Assembly: GCF_030687895.1 (NCBI RefSeq)
Contig: NZ_CP117452.1
Span: 637,501-701,500, forward strand
Source of the DNA: Pseudomonas sp. FP198
GTDB lineage: Bacteria > Pseudomonadota > Gammaproteobacteria > Pseudomonadales > Pseudomonadaceae
Reading direction: 5' to 3'
DNA: 64,000 bases
This document shows positions 30,065-42,793 of the stretch, one piece after another. How positions within the stretch are numbered: the first letter of the stretch is position 1; every line of letters starts with the position of its first letter. A model generated the notes under the pieces. That model had not been told where the DNA came from and did no database searches. It saw nothing but the letters and a program-made list of their open reading frames with translations. The position numbers were made by a program, and so were the translations under genes.

Positions 30065-30415
30065 ATGACCGACAAAAAAGTTACTCGACTGCGTCGCGCT
30101 CGCAAAGCACGCCTGAAAATGCACGAACTCGAAGTCGTGCGTCTCTGCGTGTTCCGCTCGTCGCAGCACATCTACGCCCAGGTCATTTCGGCCGACGGCA
30201 ACAAAGTCCTGGCAAGTGCCTCGACTTTGGATAAAGAACTGCGTGATGGCGCCACTGGCAACATCGACGCGGCCACTAAGGTTGGCCAGCTGGTCGCTAC
30301 GCGTGCTAAAGCCGCTGGCGTCTCGCAGGTGGCTTTCGACCGCTCTGGCTTCAAGTACCATGGCCGCGTCAAGGCGCTGGCTGATGCTGCTCGTGAAGCT
30401 GGGCTGGAGTTCTAA
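30065..30415 (+). CDS. rplR: 50S ribosomal protein L18
   Basis: 5S rRNA-binding protein. 116 residues, full length, ending [21 protein letters not shown]. 10 bases after rplF. Confidence 0.97.
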   Translation: MTDKKVTRLRRARKARLKMHELEVVRLCVFRSSQHIYAQVISADGNKVLASASTLDKELRDGATGNIDAATKVGQLVATRAKAAGVSQVAFDRSGFKYHGRVKALADAAREAGLEF

Positions 30416-30418
30416 GTT

Positions 30419-30919
30419 ATGTCAAATAACGACCAAAAGCGCGACGAAGGCTACATCGAGAAGCTGGTTCAAGTTAACCGCGTAGCCAAAACCGTTAAAG
30501 GCGGCCGTATCTTCACTTTCACCGCGTTGACCGTGGTAGGTGATGGTAAAGGGCGTGTTGGCTTCGGCCGTGGCAAGTCGCGTGAAGTGCCTGCTGCGAT
30601 CCAGAAGGCAATGGAAGCTGCTCGCCGCAACATGATCCAGGTTGATCTGAACGGCACCACCCTGCAGTACGCAATGAAGTCTGCCCATGGCGCTTCGAAG
30701 GTGTACATGCAGCCTGCTTCTGAAGGTACCGGTATCATCGCTGGCGGCGCTATGCGTGCTGTCCTCGAAGTTGCTGGCGTTCAGAACGTTCTGGCCAAGT
30801 GCTACGGCTCGACTAACCCGGTAAACGTGGTTCACGCCACCTTCAAGGGTTTGAAAGCAATGCAATCTCCTGAATCCATTGCCGCCAAGCGTGGCAAAAG
30901 CGTCAAGGAGATCTTCTGA
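30419..30919 (+). CDS. rpsE: 30S ribosomal protein S5
   Basis: mRNA-entry and fidelity protein; site of spectinomycin-resistance changes in other bacteria. 166 residues. The loop around [14 protein letters not shown] looks like the usual sensitive form. 3 bases after rplR. Confidence 0.97.
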
Positions 30920-30921
30920 TC

Positions 30922-31098
30922 ATGGCTACCGTAAAAGTTACGCTGATCAAAAGCATGACCGGCCGCATCCCTAACCACAAACTGTGCGTTAAGGGTCTGG
31001 GTCTGCGTCGCATCGGTCACACTGTAGAAGTCCAGGATACTCCCGAGAATCGCGGGATGATCAACAAGGCTTACTACATGCTGCGTGTCGAGGGTTAA
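30922..31098 (+). CDS. rpmD: 50S ribosomal protein L30
   Basis: Small 50S protein, 58 residues, [20 protein letters not shown] to MLRVEG. Read directly from the sequence: ATG at 30922, TAA at 31096-31098. 2 bases after rpsE and 3 bases before rplO, the standard spc position. Confidence 0.96.
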
Positions 31099-31101
31099 TC
31101 G

Positions 31102-31539
31102 ATGAAACTCAATGATCTGAGTCCAGCGCCGGGTTCCCGTCGCGAAAAGCATCGTCCGGGCCGTGGTATCGGTAGTGGTTTGGGCAAGACCGGTGGCCGT
31201 GGCCACAAAGGTCAGACCTCCCGCTCCGGTGGCACCATTGCTCCAGGCTTTGAAGGCGGTCAACAGCCGCTGCATCGTCGTCTGCCGAAGTTCGGTTTCG
31301 TTTCCCTGAAAGCCATGGACCGCGCAGAAGTGCGTCTGTCCGAGCTGGCCAAAGTGGATGGCGACATCGTCACCGTGCAGTCCCTGAAGGATGCCAACGT
31401 GATCAACCAGAACGTACAGCGTGTGAAAATCATGCTGTCGGGCGAAGTTGCTCGTGCTGTCACCATCGGAAAGGGAATCGGCGCCACCAAAGGTGCGCGT
31501 GCGGCTATCGAAGCAGCTGGCGGCAAGTTCGAGGAATAA
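31102..31539 (+). CDS. rplO: 50S ribosomal protein L15
   Basis: Late assembly protein of the 50S. 145 residues, with the Gly-rich N-terminal RNA-binding part ([19 protein letters not shown]). Its stop codon abuts the secY ATG with no gap. Confidence 0.97.
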   Translation: MKLNDLSPAPGSRREKHRPGRGIGSGLGKTGGRGHKGQTSRSGGTIAPGFEGGQQPLHRRLPKFGFVSLKAMDRAEVRLSELAKVDGDIVTVQSLKDANVINQNVQRVKIMLSGEVARAVTIGKGIGATKGARAAIEAAGGKFEE

Positions 31540-32868
31540 ATGGCTAAGCAAGGTGCTCTCTCTGCGCTCGGCAAAGGCGGTATGTCTGAACTCTGGGCTC
31601 GTCTGCGTTTTCTGTTCCTGGCGATTATCGTCTACCGAATAGGCGCACACATCCCGGTTCCAGGTATCAACCCGGACCGACTCGCGGACCTGTTTCGACA
31701 GAATGAGGGGACCATTCTTAGCTTGTTCAACATGTTTTCCGGCGGCGCGCTGGAGCGGATGAGCATCTTTGCGCTGGGGATCATGCCGTACATTTCGGCA
31801 TCGATCATCATGCAGCTGATGTCCGCTGTGAGCCCGCAGCTGGAGCAGTTGAAGAAGGAAGGTGAAGCTGGCCGTCGCAAGATCAGCCAGTACACCCGCT
31901 ACCTCACTGTCGTCCTCGCTCTCGTCCAGGCTGTTGGCATGTCCATCGGTCTGGCGGGGCAGGGCGTAGCGTTCACTGGTGACTTTGGCTTCCATTTCGT
32001 CGCGGTAACCACTTTTGTGGCGGGTGCGATGTTCATGATGTGGCTGGGTGAGCAGATTACTGAGCGTGGTGTTGGCAACGGTATCTCGATGTTGATCTTC
32101 GCAGGTATCGTCGCCGGTCTTCCGAGAGCGATCGGGCAGTCTTTCGAGTCTGCGCGTCAGGGTGATATCAACATCTTTGCCCTGGTTGCCATCGGTTTGC
32201 TGGCAGTAGCGATTATCGGTTTCGTGGTGTTCATTGAGCGTGGCCAGCGTCGTATCGCTGTTCACTACGCCAAGCGTCAGCAGGGCCGCAAGGTATTTGC
32301 TGCGCAGACCAGCCACTTGCCGTTGAAGGTGAACATGGCCGGCGTTATCCCGGCCATTTTCGCGAGCAGCATCTTGCTGTTTCCGGCTTCGTTGGGTGCC
32401 TGGTTCGGCCAGTCTGAAGGTATGGGCTGGTTGCAGGACATCTCGCAGTCGATCGCTCCTGGTCAGCCGTTGAATATTCTGCTGTTTAGTGCAGGGATTA
32501 TTTTCTTCTGCTTCTTCTATACGGCGTTGATGTTCAATCCGAAAGACGTAGCGGAAAACCTGAAGAAGTCCGGTGCCTTTATTCCGGGTATCCGTCCGGG
32601 CGAGCAGTCGGCGCGCTACATTGATGGCGTTCTGACGCGTTTGACCTTGTTCGGTGCTCTTTACATGACGGCCGTGTGCTTGCTCCCCCAGTTCCTGGTG
32701 GTTGCGGCAAACGTTCCGTTCTACCTTGGCGGGACCTCGTTGCTGATCGTGGTCGTGGTTGTGATGGACTTCATGTCCCAAGTACAATCGCACCTCGTTT
32801 CGCACCAGTACGAATCCCTGATGAAGAAAGCCAACCTGAAGGGCTACGGCAGCGGCATGTTGCGCTGA
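31540..32868 (+). CDS. secY: Preprotein translocase subunit SecY
   Basis: Channel-forming subunit of SecYEG in the inner membrane. 442 residues with ten membrane segments. The plug-helix region follows the first segment ([15 protein letters not shown]) and the large cytosolic loops that bind SecA and ribosomes contain [17 protein letters not shown]. The ATG follows the rplO TAA directly. Followed 30 bases later by rpmJ. Confidence 0.97.
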   Translation: MAKQGALSALGKGGMSELWARLRFLFLAIIVYRIGAHIPVPGINPDRLADLFRQNEGTILSLFNMFSGGALERMSIFALGIMPYISASIIMQLMSAVSPQLEQLKKEGEAGRRKISQYTRYLTVVLALVQAVGMSIGLAGQGVAFTGDFGFHFVAVTTFVAGAMFMMWLGEQITERGVGNGISMLIFAGIVAGLPRAIGQSFESARQGDINIFALVAIGLLAVAIIGFVVFIERGQRRIAVHYAKRQQGRKVFAAQTSHLPLKVNMAGVIPAIFASSILLFPASLGAWFGQSEGMGWLQDISQSIAPGQPLNILLFSAGIIFFCFFYTALMFNPKDVAENLKKSGAFIPGIRPGEQSARYIDGVLTRLTLFGALYMTAVCLLPQFLVVAANVPFYLGGTSLLIVVVVVMDFMSQVQSHLVSHQYESLMKKANLKGYGSGMLR

Positions 32869-32898
32869 GTAGCGTCCATAAGGTTCGAGGAGTTGGTG

Positions 32899-33015
32899 AT
32901 GAAAGTTCGTGCATCGGTGAAAAAGCTGTGCCGTAACTGCAAGATTATTCGCCGCGAAGGTGTTGTTCGGGTAATTTGCAGCGCGGAACCGCGTCACAAA
33001 CAGCGCCAAGGCTGA
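32899..33015 (+). CDS. rpmJ: 50S ribosomal protein L36 (zinc-binding form)
   Basis: 38 residues, [20 protein letters not shown] to HKQRQG, read directly from the sequence. Cys11, Cys14, Cys27 and His33 form the zinc site of the C+ type. It sits after secY, as in many bacteria. Confidence 0.95.
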
Positions 33016-33033
33016 GTGTGATTGTGCTTTAAG

Positions 33034-33068
33034 CCCGGCAGCTAGTGCGCTGCCGGGTTGATTATTTG
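33034..33068 (+). terminator. Hairpin after rpmJ (terminator candidate)
   Basis: CCCGGCAGC (33034-33042) and GCTGCCGGG (33049-33057): a perfect 9-pair GC-rich stem with a 6-base loop, followed by TTGATTATTTG. The T-run is broken, so termination may be partial. The alpha-operon -35 begins at the next base. Confidence 0.7.
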
Positions 33069-33086
33069 TTATTACAGCGATATTAT
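33058..33086 (+). promoter_or_regulatory. Alpha operon promoter
   Basis: TTGATT at 33058-33063, a 17-base spacer and TATTAT at 33081-33086, directly abutting the rpmJ hairpin. The leader to rpsM is about 50 bases; in E. coli this leader holds the S4-binding pseudoknot, which was not modelled here. Confidence 0.72.
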
Positions 33087-33145
33087 CTCGCGCCCTATTT
33101 CTTGGCTTCCGGGGCGTAGGTAGCTGTCAATTGGAGTCCCACTGA

Positions 33146-33502
33146 ATGGCCCGTATTGCAGGCGTCAACATTCCAGATAACAAGCATACTGTTATCTCGC
33201 TGACCTACATCTATGGTGTTGGTCGCACTACTGCACAGAAAATTTGTGCAGAGACTGGGGTCAACCCAGCGGCAAAGATCAAGGATCTGAGCGACGAGCA
33301 AATTGAACAGCTGCGTGGCGAAGTGGCGAAGTTCACCACTGAAGGTGACCTGCGTCGCGAAATCAACATGAAAATCAAGCGCTTGATGGACCTCGGTTGC
33401 TATCGCGGTCTGCGTCATCGTCGTGGTCTGCCAGTACGCGGTCAGCGTACCAAGACCAACGCGCGTACCCGTAAAGGTCCGCGTAAGCCGATCCGCAAGT
33501 AA
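33146..33502 (+). CDS. rpsM: 30S ribosomal protein S13
   Basis: 30S head protein contacting P-site tRNA and the 50S. 118 residues, [21 protein letters not shown]-terminal basic tail GPRKPIRK. First gene of the alpha operon. Confidence 0.97.
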   Translation: MARIAGVNIPDNKHTVISLTYIYGVGRTTAQKICAETGVNPAAKIKDLSDEQIEQLRGEVAKFTTEGDLRREINMKIKRLMDLGCYRGLRHRRGLPVRGQRTKTNARTRKGPRKPIRK

Positions 33503-33532
33503 TCGCCCCAGCGAATCGACAGGAATTTAATC

Positions 33533-33922
33533 ATGGCAAAACCTGCTGCTCGTCCTCGTAAAAAAGTTAAAAAGACAGTGGTTGATGGCATCGCCCACAT
33601 CCATGCATCTTTTAACAACACCATCGTGACCATTACCGACCGTCAAGGTAACGCTCTTTCCTGGGCTACCTCCGGTGGTTCGGGTTTCCGCGGTTCCCGC
33701 AAGTCCACCCCGTTCGCTGCTCAAGTAGCTGCTGAGCGTGCTGGTCAAGCTGCGCTGGAATACGGCCTGAAAAACCTCGACGTCAACGTCAAAGGTCCAG
33801 GTCCAGGTCGTGAATCCGCAGTCCGCGCTTTGAACGGCTGTGGCTACAAGATCGCCAGCATCACCGACGTGACGCCAATCCCGCACAACGGGTGCCGTCC
33901 GCCGAAGAAGCGCCGCGTGTAA
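33533..33922 (+). CDS. rpsK: 30S ribosomal protein S11
   Basis: 30S platform protein. 129 residues with the conserved C-terminal [18 protein letters not shown]. 30 bases after rpsM. Confidence 0.97.
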   Translation: MAKPAARPRKKVKKTVVDGIAHIHASFNNTIVTITDRQGNALSWATSGGSGFRGSRKSTPFAAQVAAERAGQAALEYGLKNLDVNVKGPGPGRESAVRALNGCGYKIASITDVTPIPHNGCRPPKKRRV

Positions 33923-33940
33923 TCCAGGAGATTGTAAAGA

Positions 33941-34561
33941 ATGGCTCGTTACATTGGTCCAAAATGCAAACTCGCTCGTCGCGAAGGCACCGATCTCTTC
34001 CTGAAGAGCGGCGTGCGCGCGATCGAATCGAAGTGCAACATTGAAGCAGCACCTGGTATCCACGGCCAACGCCGCGGTCGCCAGTCCGATTACGGCACCC
34101 AACTGCGTGAAAAGCAGAAGGTCCGTCGTATCTACGGCGTTCTCGAGCGTCAATTCAGCGGCTACTACAAAGAAGCTGCTGGTAAGAAAGGCGCAACCGG
34201 CGAAAACCTGTTGCAGCTGCTCGAATGCCGTCTGGACAACGTTGTATACCGTATGGGTTTCGGTTCTACTCGTGCCGAATCCCGTCAGCTGGTATCGCAC
34301 AAGTCGATCAGCGTTAACGGCCAGACCGTGAACGTTCCGTCCTACCAGGTTCGTGCTGGTGACGTGGTTGCTGTTCGCGAGAAAGCAAAAAACCAACTTC
34401 GCATTGTCCAAGCTCTCGATCTGTGTGCCCAACGTGGCCGCGTAGAATGGGTAGAAGTAGACACTGAGAAGAAGTCGGGCGTTTTCAAGAACGTTCCTGC
34501 TCGCAGTGATCTGTCCGCCGACATCAACGAAAGCCTGATTGTCGAGCTCTACTCCAAGTAA
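33941..34561 (+). CDS. rpsD: 30S ribosomal protein S4
   Basis: Primary 16S-binding protein; in E. coli it represses the alpha operon. 206 residues with an S4 RNA-binding domain (about 96-160, [17 protein letters not shown]). No CxxC zinc pairs, so it is the zinc-free form. 18 bases after rpsK. Confidence 0.97.
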   Translation: MARYIGPKCKLARREGTDLFLKSGVRAIESKCNIEAAPGIHGQRRGRQSDYGTQLREKQKVRRIYGVLERQFSGYYKEAAGKKGATGENLLQLLECRLDNVVYRMGFGSTRAESRQLVSHKSISVNGQTVNVPSYQVRAGDVVAVREKAKNQLRIVQALDLCAQRGRVEWVEVDTEKKSGVFKNVPARSDLSADINESLIVELYSK

Positions 34562-34583
34562 GGGCTAGAAAATAGGTGCATCC

Positions 34584-35585
34584 ATGCAGATTTCGGTAAA
34601 TGAGTTCCTGACACCCCGCCATATTGATGTGCAGGTTGTCAGTCCAACCCGCGCCAAGATCACACTCGAGCCTCTCGAGCGTGGTTTCGGCCACACCCTG
34701 GGCAACGCGCTGCGCCGCATCCTGTTGTCCTCAATGCCCGGCTGTGCAGTAGTCGAGGCCGAGATTGACGGTGTGCTCCACGAGTACAGCGCCATCGAAG
34801 GTGTACAGGAAGACGTAATTGAAATCCTGTTGAACCTTAAAGGTCTGGCTATCAAGCTGCACGGTCGTGACGAAGTTACGCTGACCTTGTCGAAGAAGGG
34901 TTCGGGGGTGGTTACCGCTGCCGATATTCAGCTGGATCATGATGTCGAGATCGTTAACCCCGATCACGTAATCGCTAACCTGGCGTCTAACGGCGCCCTG
35001 AACATGAAGCTCACCGTAGCTCGTGGTCGTGGTTATGAACCGGCAGACTCGCGTCAGAGCGATGAAGACGAAAGCCGCAGCATCGGTCGCTTGCAGCTTG
35101 ACTCTTCGTTCAGCCCGGTTCGCCGTATCGCATACGTGGTGGAAAACGCCCGTGTCGAACAGCGTACCAACCTGGACAAGCTGGTTATTGATCTGGAAAC
35201 CAACGGTACCCTGGATCCTGAAGAGGCTATCCGCCGTGCTGCAACCATCCTGCAACAGCAGTTGGCTGCGTTCGTCGACCTCAAAGGTGACAGTGAGCCA
35301 GTGGTTGTCGAGCAGGAAGACGAGATCGATCCGATCCTGCTTCGCCCGGTTGACGATCTGGAACTGACTGTACGTTCGGCTAACTGCCTTAAGGCGGAAA
35401 ACATCTACTACATCGGTGACCTGATTCAGCGTACCGAAGTAGAGCTGTTGAAGACTCCGAACCTTGGCAAGAAATCCTTGACTGAAATCAAGGACGTTCT
35501 GGCCTCCCGCGGTCTGTCCCTCGGCATGCGCCTCGACAACTGGCCGCCTGCAAGTCTTAAGAAGGACGACAAGGCGACTGCCTGA
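34584..35585 (+). CDS. rpoA: RNA polymerase alpha subunit
   Basis: Dimeric scaffold of RNA polymerase. 333 residues: an N-terminal assembly domain (1-about 235), a linker and the C-terminal domain that binds UP elements and activators ([19 protein letters not shown] and [13 protein letters not shown] helices, here [13 protein letters not shown]). ATG at 34584. Standard place between rpsD and rplQ. Confidence 0.98.
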   Translation: MQISVNEFLTPRHIDVQVVSPTRAKITLEPLERGFGHTLGNALRRILLSSMPGCAVVEAEIDGVLHEYSAIEGVQEDVIEILLNLKGLAIKLHGRDEVTLTLSKKGSGVVTAADIQLDHDVEIVNPDHVIANLASNGALNMKLTVARGRGYEPADSRQSDEDESRSIGRLQLDSSFSPVRRIAYVVENARVEQRTNLDKLVIDLETNGTLDPEEAIRRAATILQQQLAAFVDLKGDSEPVVVEQEDEIDPILLRPVDDLELTVRSANCLKAENIYYIGDLIQRTEVELLKTPNLGKKSLTEIKDVLASRGLSLGMRLDNWPPASLKKDDKATA

Positions 35586-35627
35586 TCGTCGTAATCACCG
35601 AACGTTGTGTTTGGTAAGGAATGAACC

Positions 35628-36014
35628 ATGCGTCATCGTAAAAGTGGTCGTCACCTGAGCCGCACCAGCTCGCACCGCAAGGCCATGTTTCAGAACATGG
35701 CGGTGTCGCTGTTCGAGCACGAGCTGATCAAAACTACACTGCCGAAAGCCAAAGAACTGCGCCGCGTTGCCGAGCCGCTGATCACTCTGGCCAAGACAGA
35801 CAGCCTGGCTAACCGCCGCTTGGCTTTCGACCGTACCCGTTCGAAAGCTATCGTTGGTAAGCTCTTCAACGACCTGGGCAAGCGTTACGCTACCCGTGAG
35901 GGTGGCTACCTGCGCATCCTCAAGTGCGGTTTCCGCGCTGGCGACAACGCGCCTATGGCGTACGTCGAGTTGGTTGATCGTGCTACTGCCGGCGAAGCTG
36001 TAAGCGCCGAGTAA
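35628..36014 (+). CDS. rplQ: 50S ribosomal protein L17
   Basis: 50S protein near the tunnel exit. 128 residues, [20 protein letters not shown]. Last gene of the alpha operon; a good terminator follows 20 bases later. Confidence 0.97.
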
Positions 36015-36034
36015 GACGACAGTCTGCAACGAAG

Positions 36035-36060
36035 AACCGGGCCTAGCGCCCGGTTTTTTG
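36035..36060 (+). terminator. Terminator of the alpha operon
   Basis: AACCGGGC (36035-36042) and GCCCGGTT (36048-36055) with a short loop, followed by TTTT. It ends the long ribosomal protein block. Confidence 0.92.
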
Positions 36061-36239
36061 TGCGTGATGGAAAAGTGTCCTGGCCGTTTCGTCTGGCTTG
36101 GCTATTGGTAATCTTCCTTATTAGATAATGACTATCGAAGCCCATGATTTAATGAATTTGGATACTGTCACTAACATGATCAATACTCCTCCCAGCCGAT
36201 TAGCCGGCAGTCCGAAGACCGACCTAGGAAGATTTGAGC

Positions 36240-37690
36240 ATGAGCCATACCAAAACGCTTACGACCGCCAGTGGCGCTCCTGTCGCCGATAACCAGAACT
36301 CTCGCTCCGCCGGCCCACGTGGTCCGCTGCTGCTCGACGATTTTCACCTGATCGAGAAGCTTGCTCATTTCAACCGCGAAAACATCCCCGAGCGTCGCGT
36401 ACACGCCAAGGGTTCGGGCGCTTACGGCACCTTCACCGTAACTCGCGACATCACTCAATACACCAGCGCCAAGTTGTTCGAGTCGGTCGGCAAGCAGACG
36501 CCGACTTTCCTGCGCTTCTCTACCGTGGGTGGCGAACGGGGCTCCGCCGATACCGAGCGCGATCCGCGCGGTTTCGCCTTGAAGTTCTACACCGAAGAAG
36601 GCAACTGGGACATCGTCGGCAACAACACACCGGTGTTTTTCATCCGCGACCCACTGAAGTTTCCAGACTTCATTCACACCCAGAAGCGCCTGCCACAAAG
36701 CAACCTCAAAAGTGCCCAGATGATGTGGGACTTCTGGTCGCACTCGCCCGAAGCGTTGCATCAGGTCACCATTCTGTTCTCTGATCGCGGTATTCCTGAC
36801 GGCTACCGTCACATGCACGGATTCGGCAGCCACACCTACAGCCTGATCAATGCCCAGGGTGAGCGTCACTGGGTTAAATGGCACTACAAGACCAAGCAAG
36901 GCATCAAGAACCTCGCGCCGGCCGAAGCTGCACGCCTGGCGGGCACCGATCCGGATTATGCCCAGCGCGACCTGTTCAACGCGATCGAGCGCGGTGATTT
37001 CCCGAAATGGAGTGTCTGCATCCAGATCATGACCGAGGCACAGGCCGCGGCCCATTACGAAAACCCGTTCGATGTGACCAAGACCTGGTCGCAGAAAGAG
37101 TTTCCGCTGATCGAAGTCGGCGAGCTGGAGCTCAACCGCAACCCGCTGAACTACTTCGCCGAAGTCGAGCAAGCGGCATTCGGGCCTAGCAACATGGTGC
37201 CGGGTGTGGGTCTCTCGCCTGATCGCATGCTGCAGGGGCGTGTGTTTGCCTATGCCGATGCACACCGCTACCGCGTAGGCACCAACCATCAGCAGTTGCC
37301 GGTGAACGCGCCGCGCAGCCCGGTCAATACCTACCAGCGCGACGGCGCCATGGCGTTCGGCAGCAATGGCGGCGCGGCTCCGAACTATGAGCCAAACAGC
37401 TTCGTGGAGGCGCCGAAGCAGGCGCCGCGTTATGCGGAGCCGGCACTGCCCCTCTCAGCGGCGCGGCGGATCGGTATGATCATCGCGAAGATACCGATTA
37501 CTACAGCCATGCCGGTGCGCTGTTCCGCTTGATGAGCGATGAGCAGAGAGCGCTGTTGATCAGCAATATCGCCGGCGCGATGGCGGGGGTCTCGGCGGAT
37601 GTTGTTGATCGCCAGTTGCAGCATTTCTTCAGGGCAGACGCTGCTTATGGAGAAGGGATCGCAAAAGCGCTGGGCGTACAGCTTAACTAA
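36240..37690 (+). pseudogene. katA: Catalase KatA, broken by a 2-base frameshift near the 3' end
   Basis: Haem catalase that splits H2O2. Translation from the ATG at 36240 (after AGGAAG) follows the KatA family for 405 residues. It includes the catalytic His55 (RRVHAKGSG), the Asn region [14 protein letters not shown] and the haem-ligand Tyr338 ([10 protein letters not shown]). At 37453-37456 CTCTC carries an apparent extra TC. The frame then shifts and stops at 37532, giving 430 residues with about 25 aberrant ones at the end. In the other frame, from 37457 to the TAA at 37688-37690, the normal C-terminus continues ([16 protein letters not shown] to GIAKALGVQLN). Removing the two bases restores 482 residues, the usual KatA length. 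It may be a real mutation or a sequencing error. The truncated protein keeps the active site but loses the C-terminal helical domain, so activity is doubtful. Confidence 0.88.
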
Positions 37691-37707
37691 GTCTAAACGA
37701 GAAGCAG

Positions 37708-37732
37708 AACCGCCCTCATTTGGGCGGTTTTT
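37708..37732 (+). terminator. Terminator after katA
   Basis: AACCGCCC (37708-37715) and GGGCGGTT (37722-37729), 6-base loop, then TTT. It separates katA from ftnA. Confidence 0.9.
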
Positions 37733-37848
37733 GCGTTATTTACCCTGCTTTTCTCGGATTTTCTTCACTTTTATTGCGATAGGCGAGTGACCTTGCAGTC
37801 AGCTTGGTTCAAACTAGGGCCTTTCAAAGCTTGTGGAGATGTAGGGCG

Positions 37849-38313
37849 ATGCAAGGTCACCCAGACGTAATCGATTACCTCAACACGTTGCTGACAGGCG
37901 AACTGGCAGCCCGTGATCAATATTTCATCCACTCGCGGATGTACGAGGATTGGGGTTTTACCGAGCTCTACGAACGTATCAACCACGAGATGGAAGAAGA
38001 AGCGCAGCACGCTGACGCACTGATGCGCCGGATCCTGATGCTCGAAGGCACGCCACGCATGCGCCCGGACGACCTGGACATCGGTACCACCGTGCCTGAC
38101 ATGCTCGCTGCGGACCTGCGCCTGGAATACAAAGTCCGCGCGGCGCTGTGCAAAGGCATCGAGCTGTGCGAACAGCACAACGACTACGTCACTCGCGAAA
38201 TCCTGCGGGTGCAGCTCAACGATACTGAAGAAGACCACACTTACTGGCTTGAAAAGCAGCTGGGTCTGATCAAGTTGATCGGGCTGGAGAATTACCTGCA
38301 ATCGCAGTTCTAA
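37849..38313 (+). CDS. ftnA: Ferritin/bacterioferritin-like iron-storage protein FtnA (BfrA type, no haem Met)
   Basis: Iron-storage subunit of a 24-mer cage. 154 residues from the ATG at 37849 ([19 protein letters not shown]), matching the P. aeruginosa protein encoded next to katA. The ferroxidase ligands Glu18, Glu51, His54, Glu93 or so, Glu127 and His130 are present. The haem-binding Met52 of true bacterioferritins is replaced by Ala52 (EEEAQHAD), so this is the haem-free FtnA type rather than BfrB. Standing next to catalase fits a role in removing iron during peroxide stress. It ends in a shared bidirectional terminator with uvrA. Confidence 0.92.
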   Translation: MQGHPDVIDYLNTLLTGELAARDQYFIHSRMYEDWGFTELYERINHEMEEEAQHADALMRRILMLEGTPRMRPDDLDIGTTVPDMLAADLRLEYKVRAALCKGIELCEQHNDYVTREILRVQLNDTEEDHTYWLEKQLGLIKLIGLENYLQSQF

Positions 38314-38330
38314 TGTAGTTATTGAGCGAT

Positions 38331-38370
38331 AAAAAGCCCCTGCCATCGATGAGATGGACAGGGGCTTTTT
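38331..38370. terminator. Bidirectional terminator between ftnA and uvrA
   Basis: AAAAAGCCCCTG at 38331-38342 pairs with CAGGGGCTTTTT at 38359-38370, with a partly paired middle (CCATC/GATGG). Its A- and T-runs on both sides suit the two convergent genes. Confidence 0.93.
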
Positions 38371-38383
38371 CATGCCCGGTGCT

Positions 38384-41218
<2,835 letters not shown>

Positions 41219-41386
41219 AGTGGCCTCGCTCGGCGGGCGTCGAAAACGTAGGAGTATACGGGCAAATACTGGATGGATGCACACTATTGCAAGTCATACA
41301 TGAAGACTGCGCGGCAAACGGTCGCCATATACCCCCTCAATCGATGGGACTGGTAGAATCCCCGCCGGTTCACACGAGGTTTTTCC

Positions 41387-42784
41387 ATGCAAGATCCCCA
41401 CAGCGAACGCATGAGTAGCGGCGAGACCCGCGCGGCAGGCGGTCTGGCCCTGGTGTTCGCCTTCCGCATGCTGGGCATGTTCATGGTGTTGCCGGTACTG
41501 GCGACCTATGGCATGGACCTGGCGGGCGCGACCCCGGCCCTCATCGGGTTGGCCATCGGCGCCTACGGCCTGACCCAGGCGATTTTCCAGATTCCTTTCG
41601 GGATCATTTCCGACCGGATCGGCCGGCGCCCGGTGATTTACCTGGGGCTCATCGTGTTCGCCCTCGGCAGTGTGCTGGCGGCGAATGCCGATTCGATCTG
41701 GGGCGTGATCGCCGGACGGATCCTACAAGGAGCGGGTGCCATTTCCGCTGCCGTCATGGCGTTGCTGTCGGACCTGACCCGCGAGCAACATCGCACGAAA
41801 GCCATGGCGATGATCGGCATGACGATTGGTCTGTCGTTCGCCGTTGCCATGGTTGTAGGACCGTTGTTGACCCGTGCCTTTGGGTTGTCGGGGCTGTTCC
41901 TGGCGACCGGTGCCATGGCGCTGGTGGGCATCCTCATCGTCGCGTTGATCGTGCCGCGCTCCACCGGGCCGTTGCAGCACCGCGAGTCCGGGGTGGCCCG
42001 CCAGGCGCTGGTGCCGACGCTCAAGCATCCTGACCTGCTGCGCCTGGACCTGGGCATCTTCGTGCTGCATGCCATGTTGATGTCCAGCTTCGTGGCCTTG
42101 CCGCTGGCGCTGGTGGAAAAGGCCGGCCTGCCCAAGGAGCAGCACTGGTGGGTCTATCTGACGGCACTGGTCATTTCGTTCTTCGCCATGATTCCGTTCA
42201 TTATCTATGGCGAGAAGCGACGCAAAATGAAACGAGTTTTGCTCGGCGCCGTCGTGACGCTCATGCTCACTGAGCTATTCTTCTGGCAGTTCGGCGACAG
42301 CCTGCGCGCCCTGGTGATTGGCACGGTGGTGTTCTTCACCGCGTTCAACCTGCTGGAAGCATCGCTGCCGTCGCTGATCAGCAAGGTGTCACCGGCGGGC
42401 GGCAAGGGCACGGCGATGGGGGTTTATTCCACCAGCCAGTTCCTCGGTTCGGCATTGGGCGGGATCCTCGGCGGCTGGCTGTTCCAGCATGGCGGTTTGT
42501 CGGTTGTGTTCCTGGGATGTGCCGCGCTGGCTGCACTTTGGCTGGTTTTTGCTGTTACCATGCGCGAACCTCCGTATGTGACGAGCCTGCGCTTGCCGTT
42601 GTCGCCCGAAGCCATCCGCGAAGCAGGCCTGGCCGAGCGCCTCAGGGCCGTCGTTGGAGTAACCGATGCAGTGGTGGTCGCCGACGAGGCGGCCGTATAT
42701 ATCAAACTGGACACCGAATTATTGGATCGTGCGACGCTTGAGCGCCTGGTGAACAACCCGGCCCCGGCAGCGTGCGAAGCCTAG
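41387..42784 (+). CDS. MFS transporter with C-terminal YajR-like domain
   Basis: 465-residue inner-membrane transporter of the major facilitator superfamily with about twelve membrane segments. The loop 2-3 motif SDRIGRRPVI and an antiporter-type segment (GPLLTRAFGLSGLF) place it among drug-proton antiporters. After the last segment, a soluble tail of about 70 residues (RLRAVVGVTDAVVVADEAAVYIKLDTELLDRATLERLV) resembles the ferredoxin-like YAM domain of E. coli YajR. Pseudomonas genomes commonly carry this gene between uvrA and ssb; the substrate is unknown. It starts at ATG 41387, divergent from uvrA, and ends 9 bases before ssb, suggesting co-transcription. Confidence 0.88.
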   Translation: MQDPHSERMSSGETRAAGGLALVFAFRMLGMFMVLPVLATYGMDLAGATPALIGLAIGAYGLTQAIFQIPFGIISDRIGRRPVIYLGLIVFALGSVLAANADSIWGVIAGRILQGAGAISAAVMALLSDLTREQHRTKAMAMIGMTIGLSFAVAMVVGPLLTRAFGLSGLFLATGAMALVGILIVALIVPRSTGPLQHRESGVARQALVPTLKHPDLLRLDLGIFVLHAMLMSSFVALPLALVEKAGLPKEQHWWVYLTALVISFFAMIPFIIYGEKRRKMKRVLLGAVVTLMLTELFFWQFGDSLRALVIGTVVFFTAFNLLEASLPSLISKVSPAGGKGTAMGVYSTSQFLGSALGGILGGWLFQHGGLSVVFLGCAALAALWLVFAVTMREPPYVTSLRLPLSPEAIREAGLAERLRAVVGVTDAVVVADEAAVYIKLDTELLDRATLERLVNNPAPAACEA

Positions 42785-42793
42785 GAGAACGTT

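Noticed and set aside
36124..36136. GATAATGACTATC upstream of katA as a Fur or OxyR site
   Set aside because: Only the first half resembles a Fur box, the second half does not pair, and the spacing does not fit OxyR.
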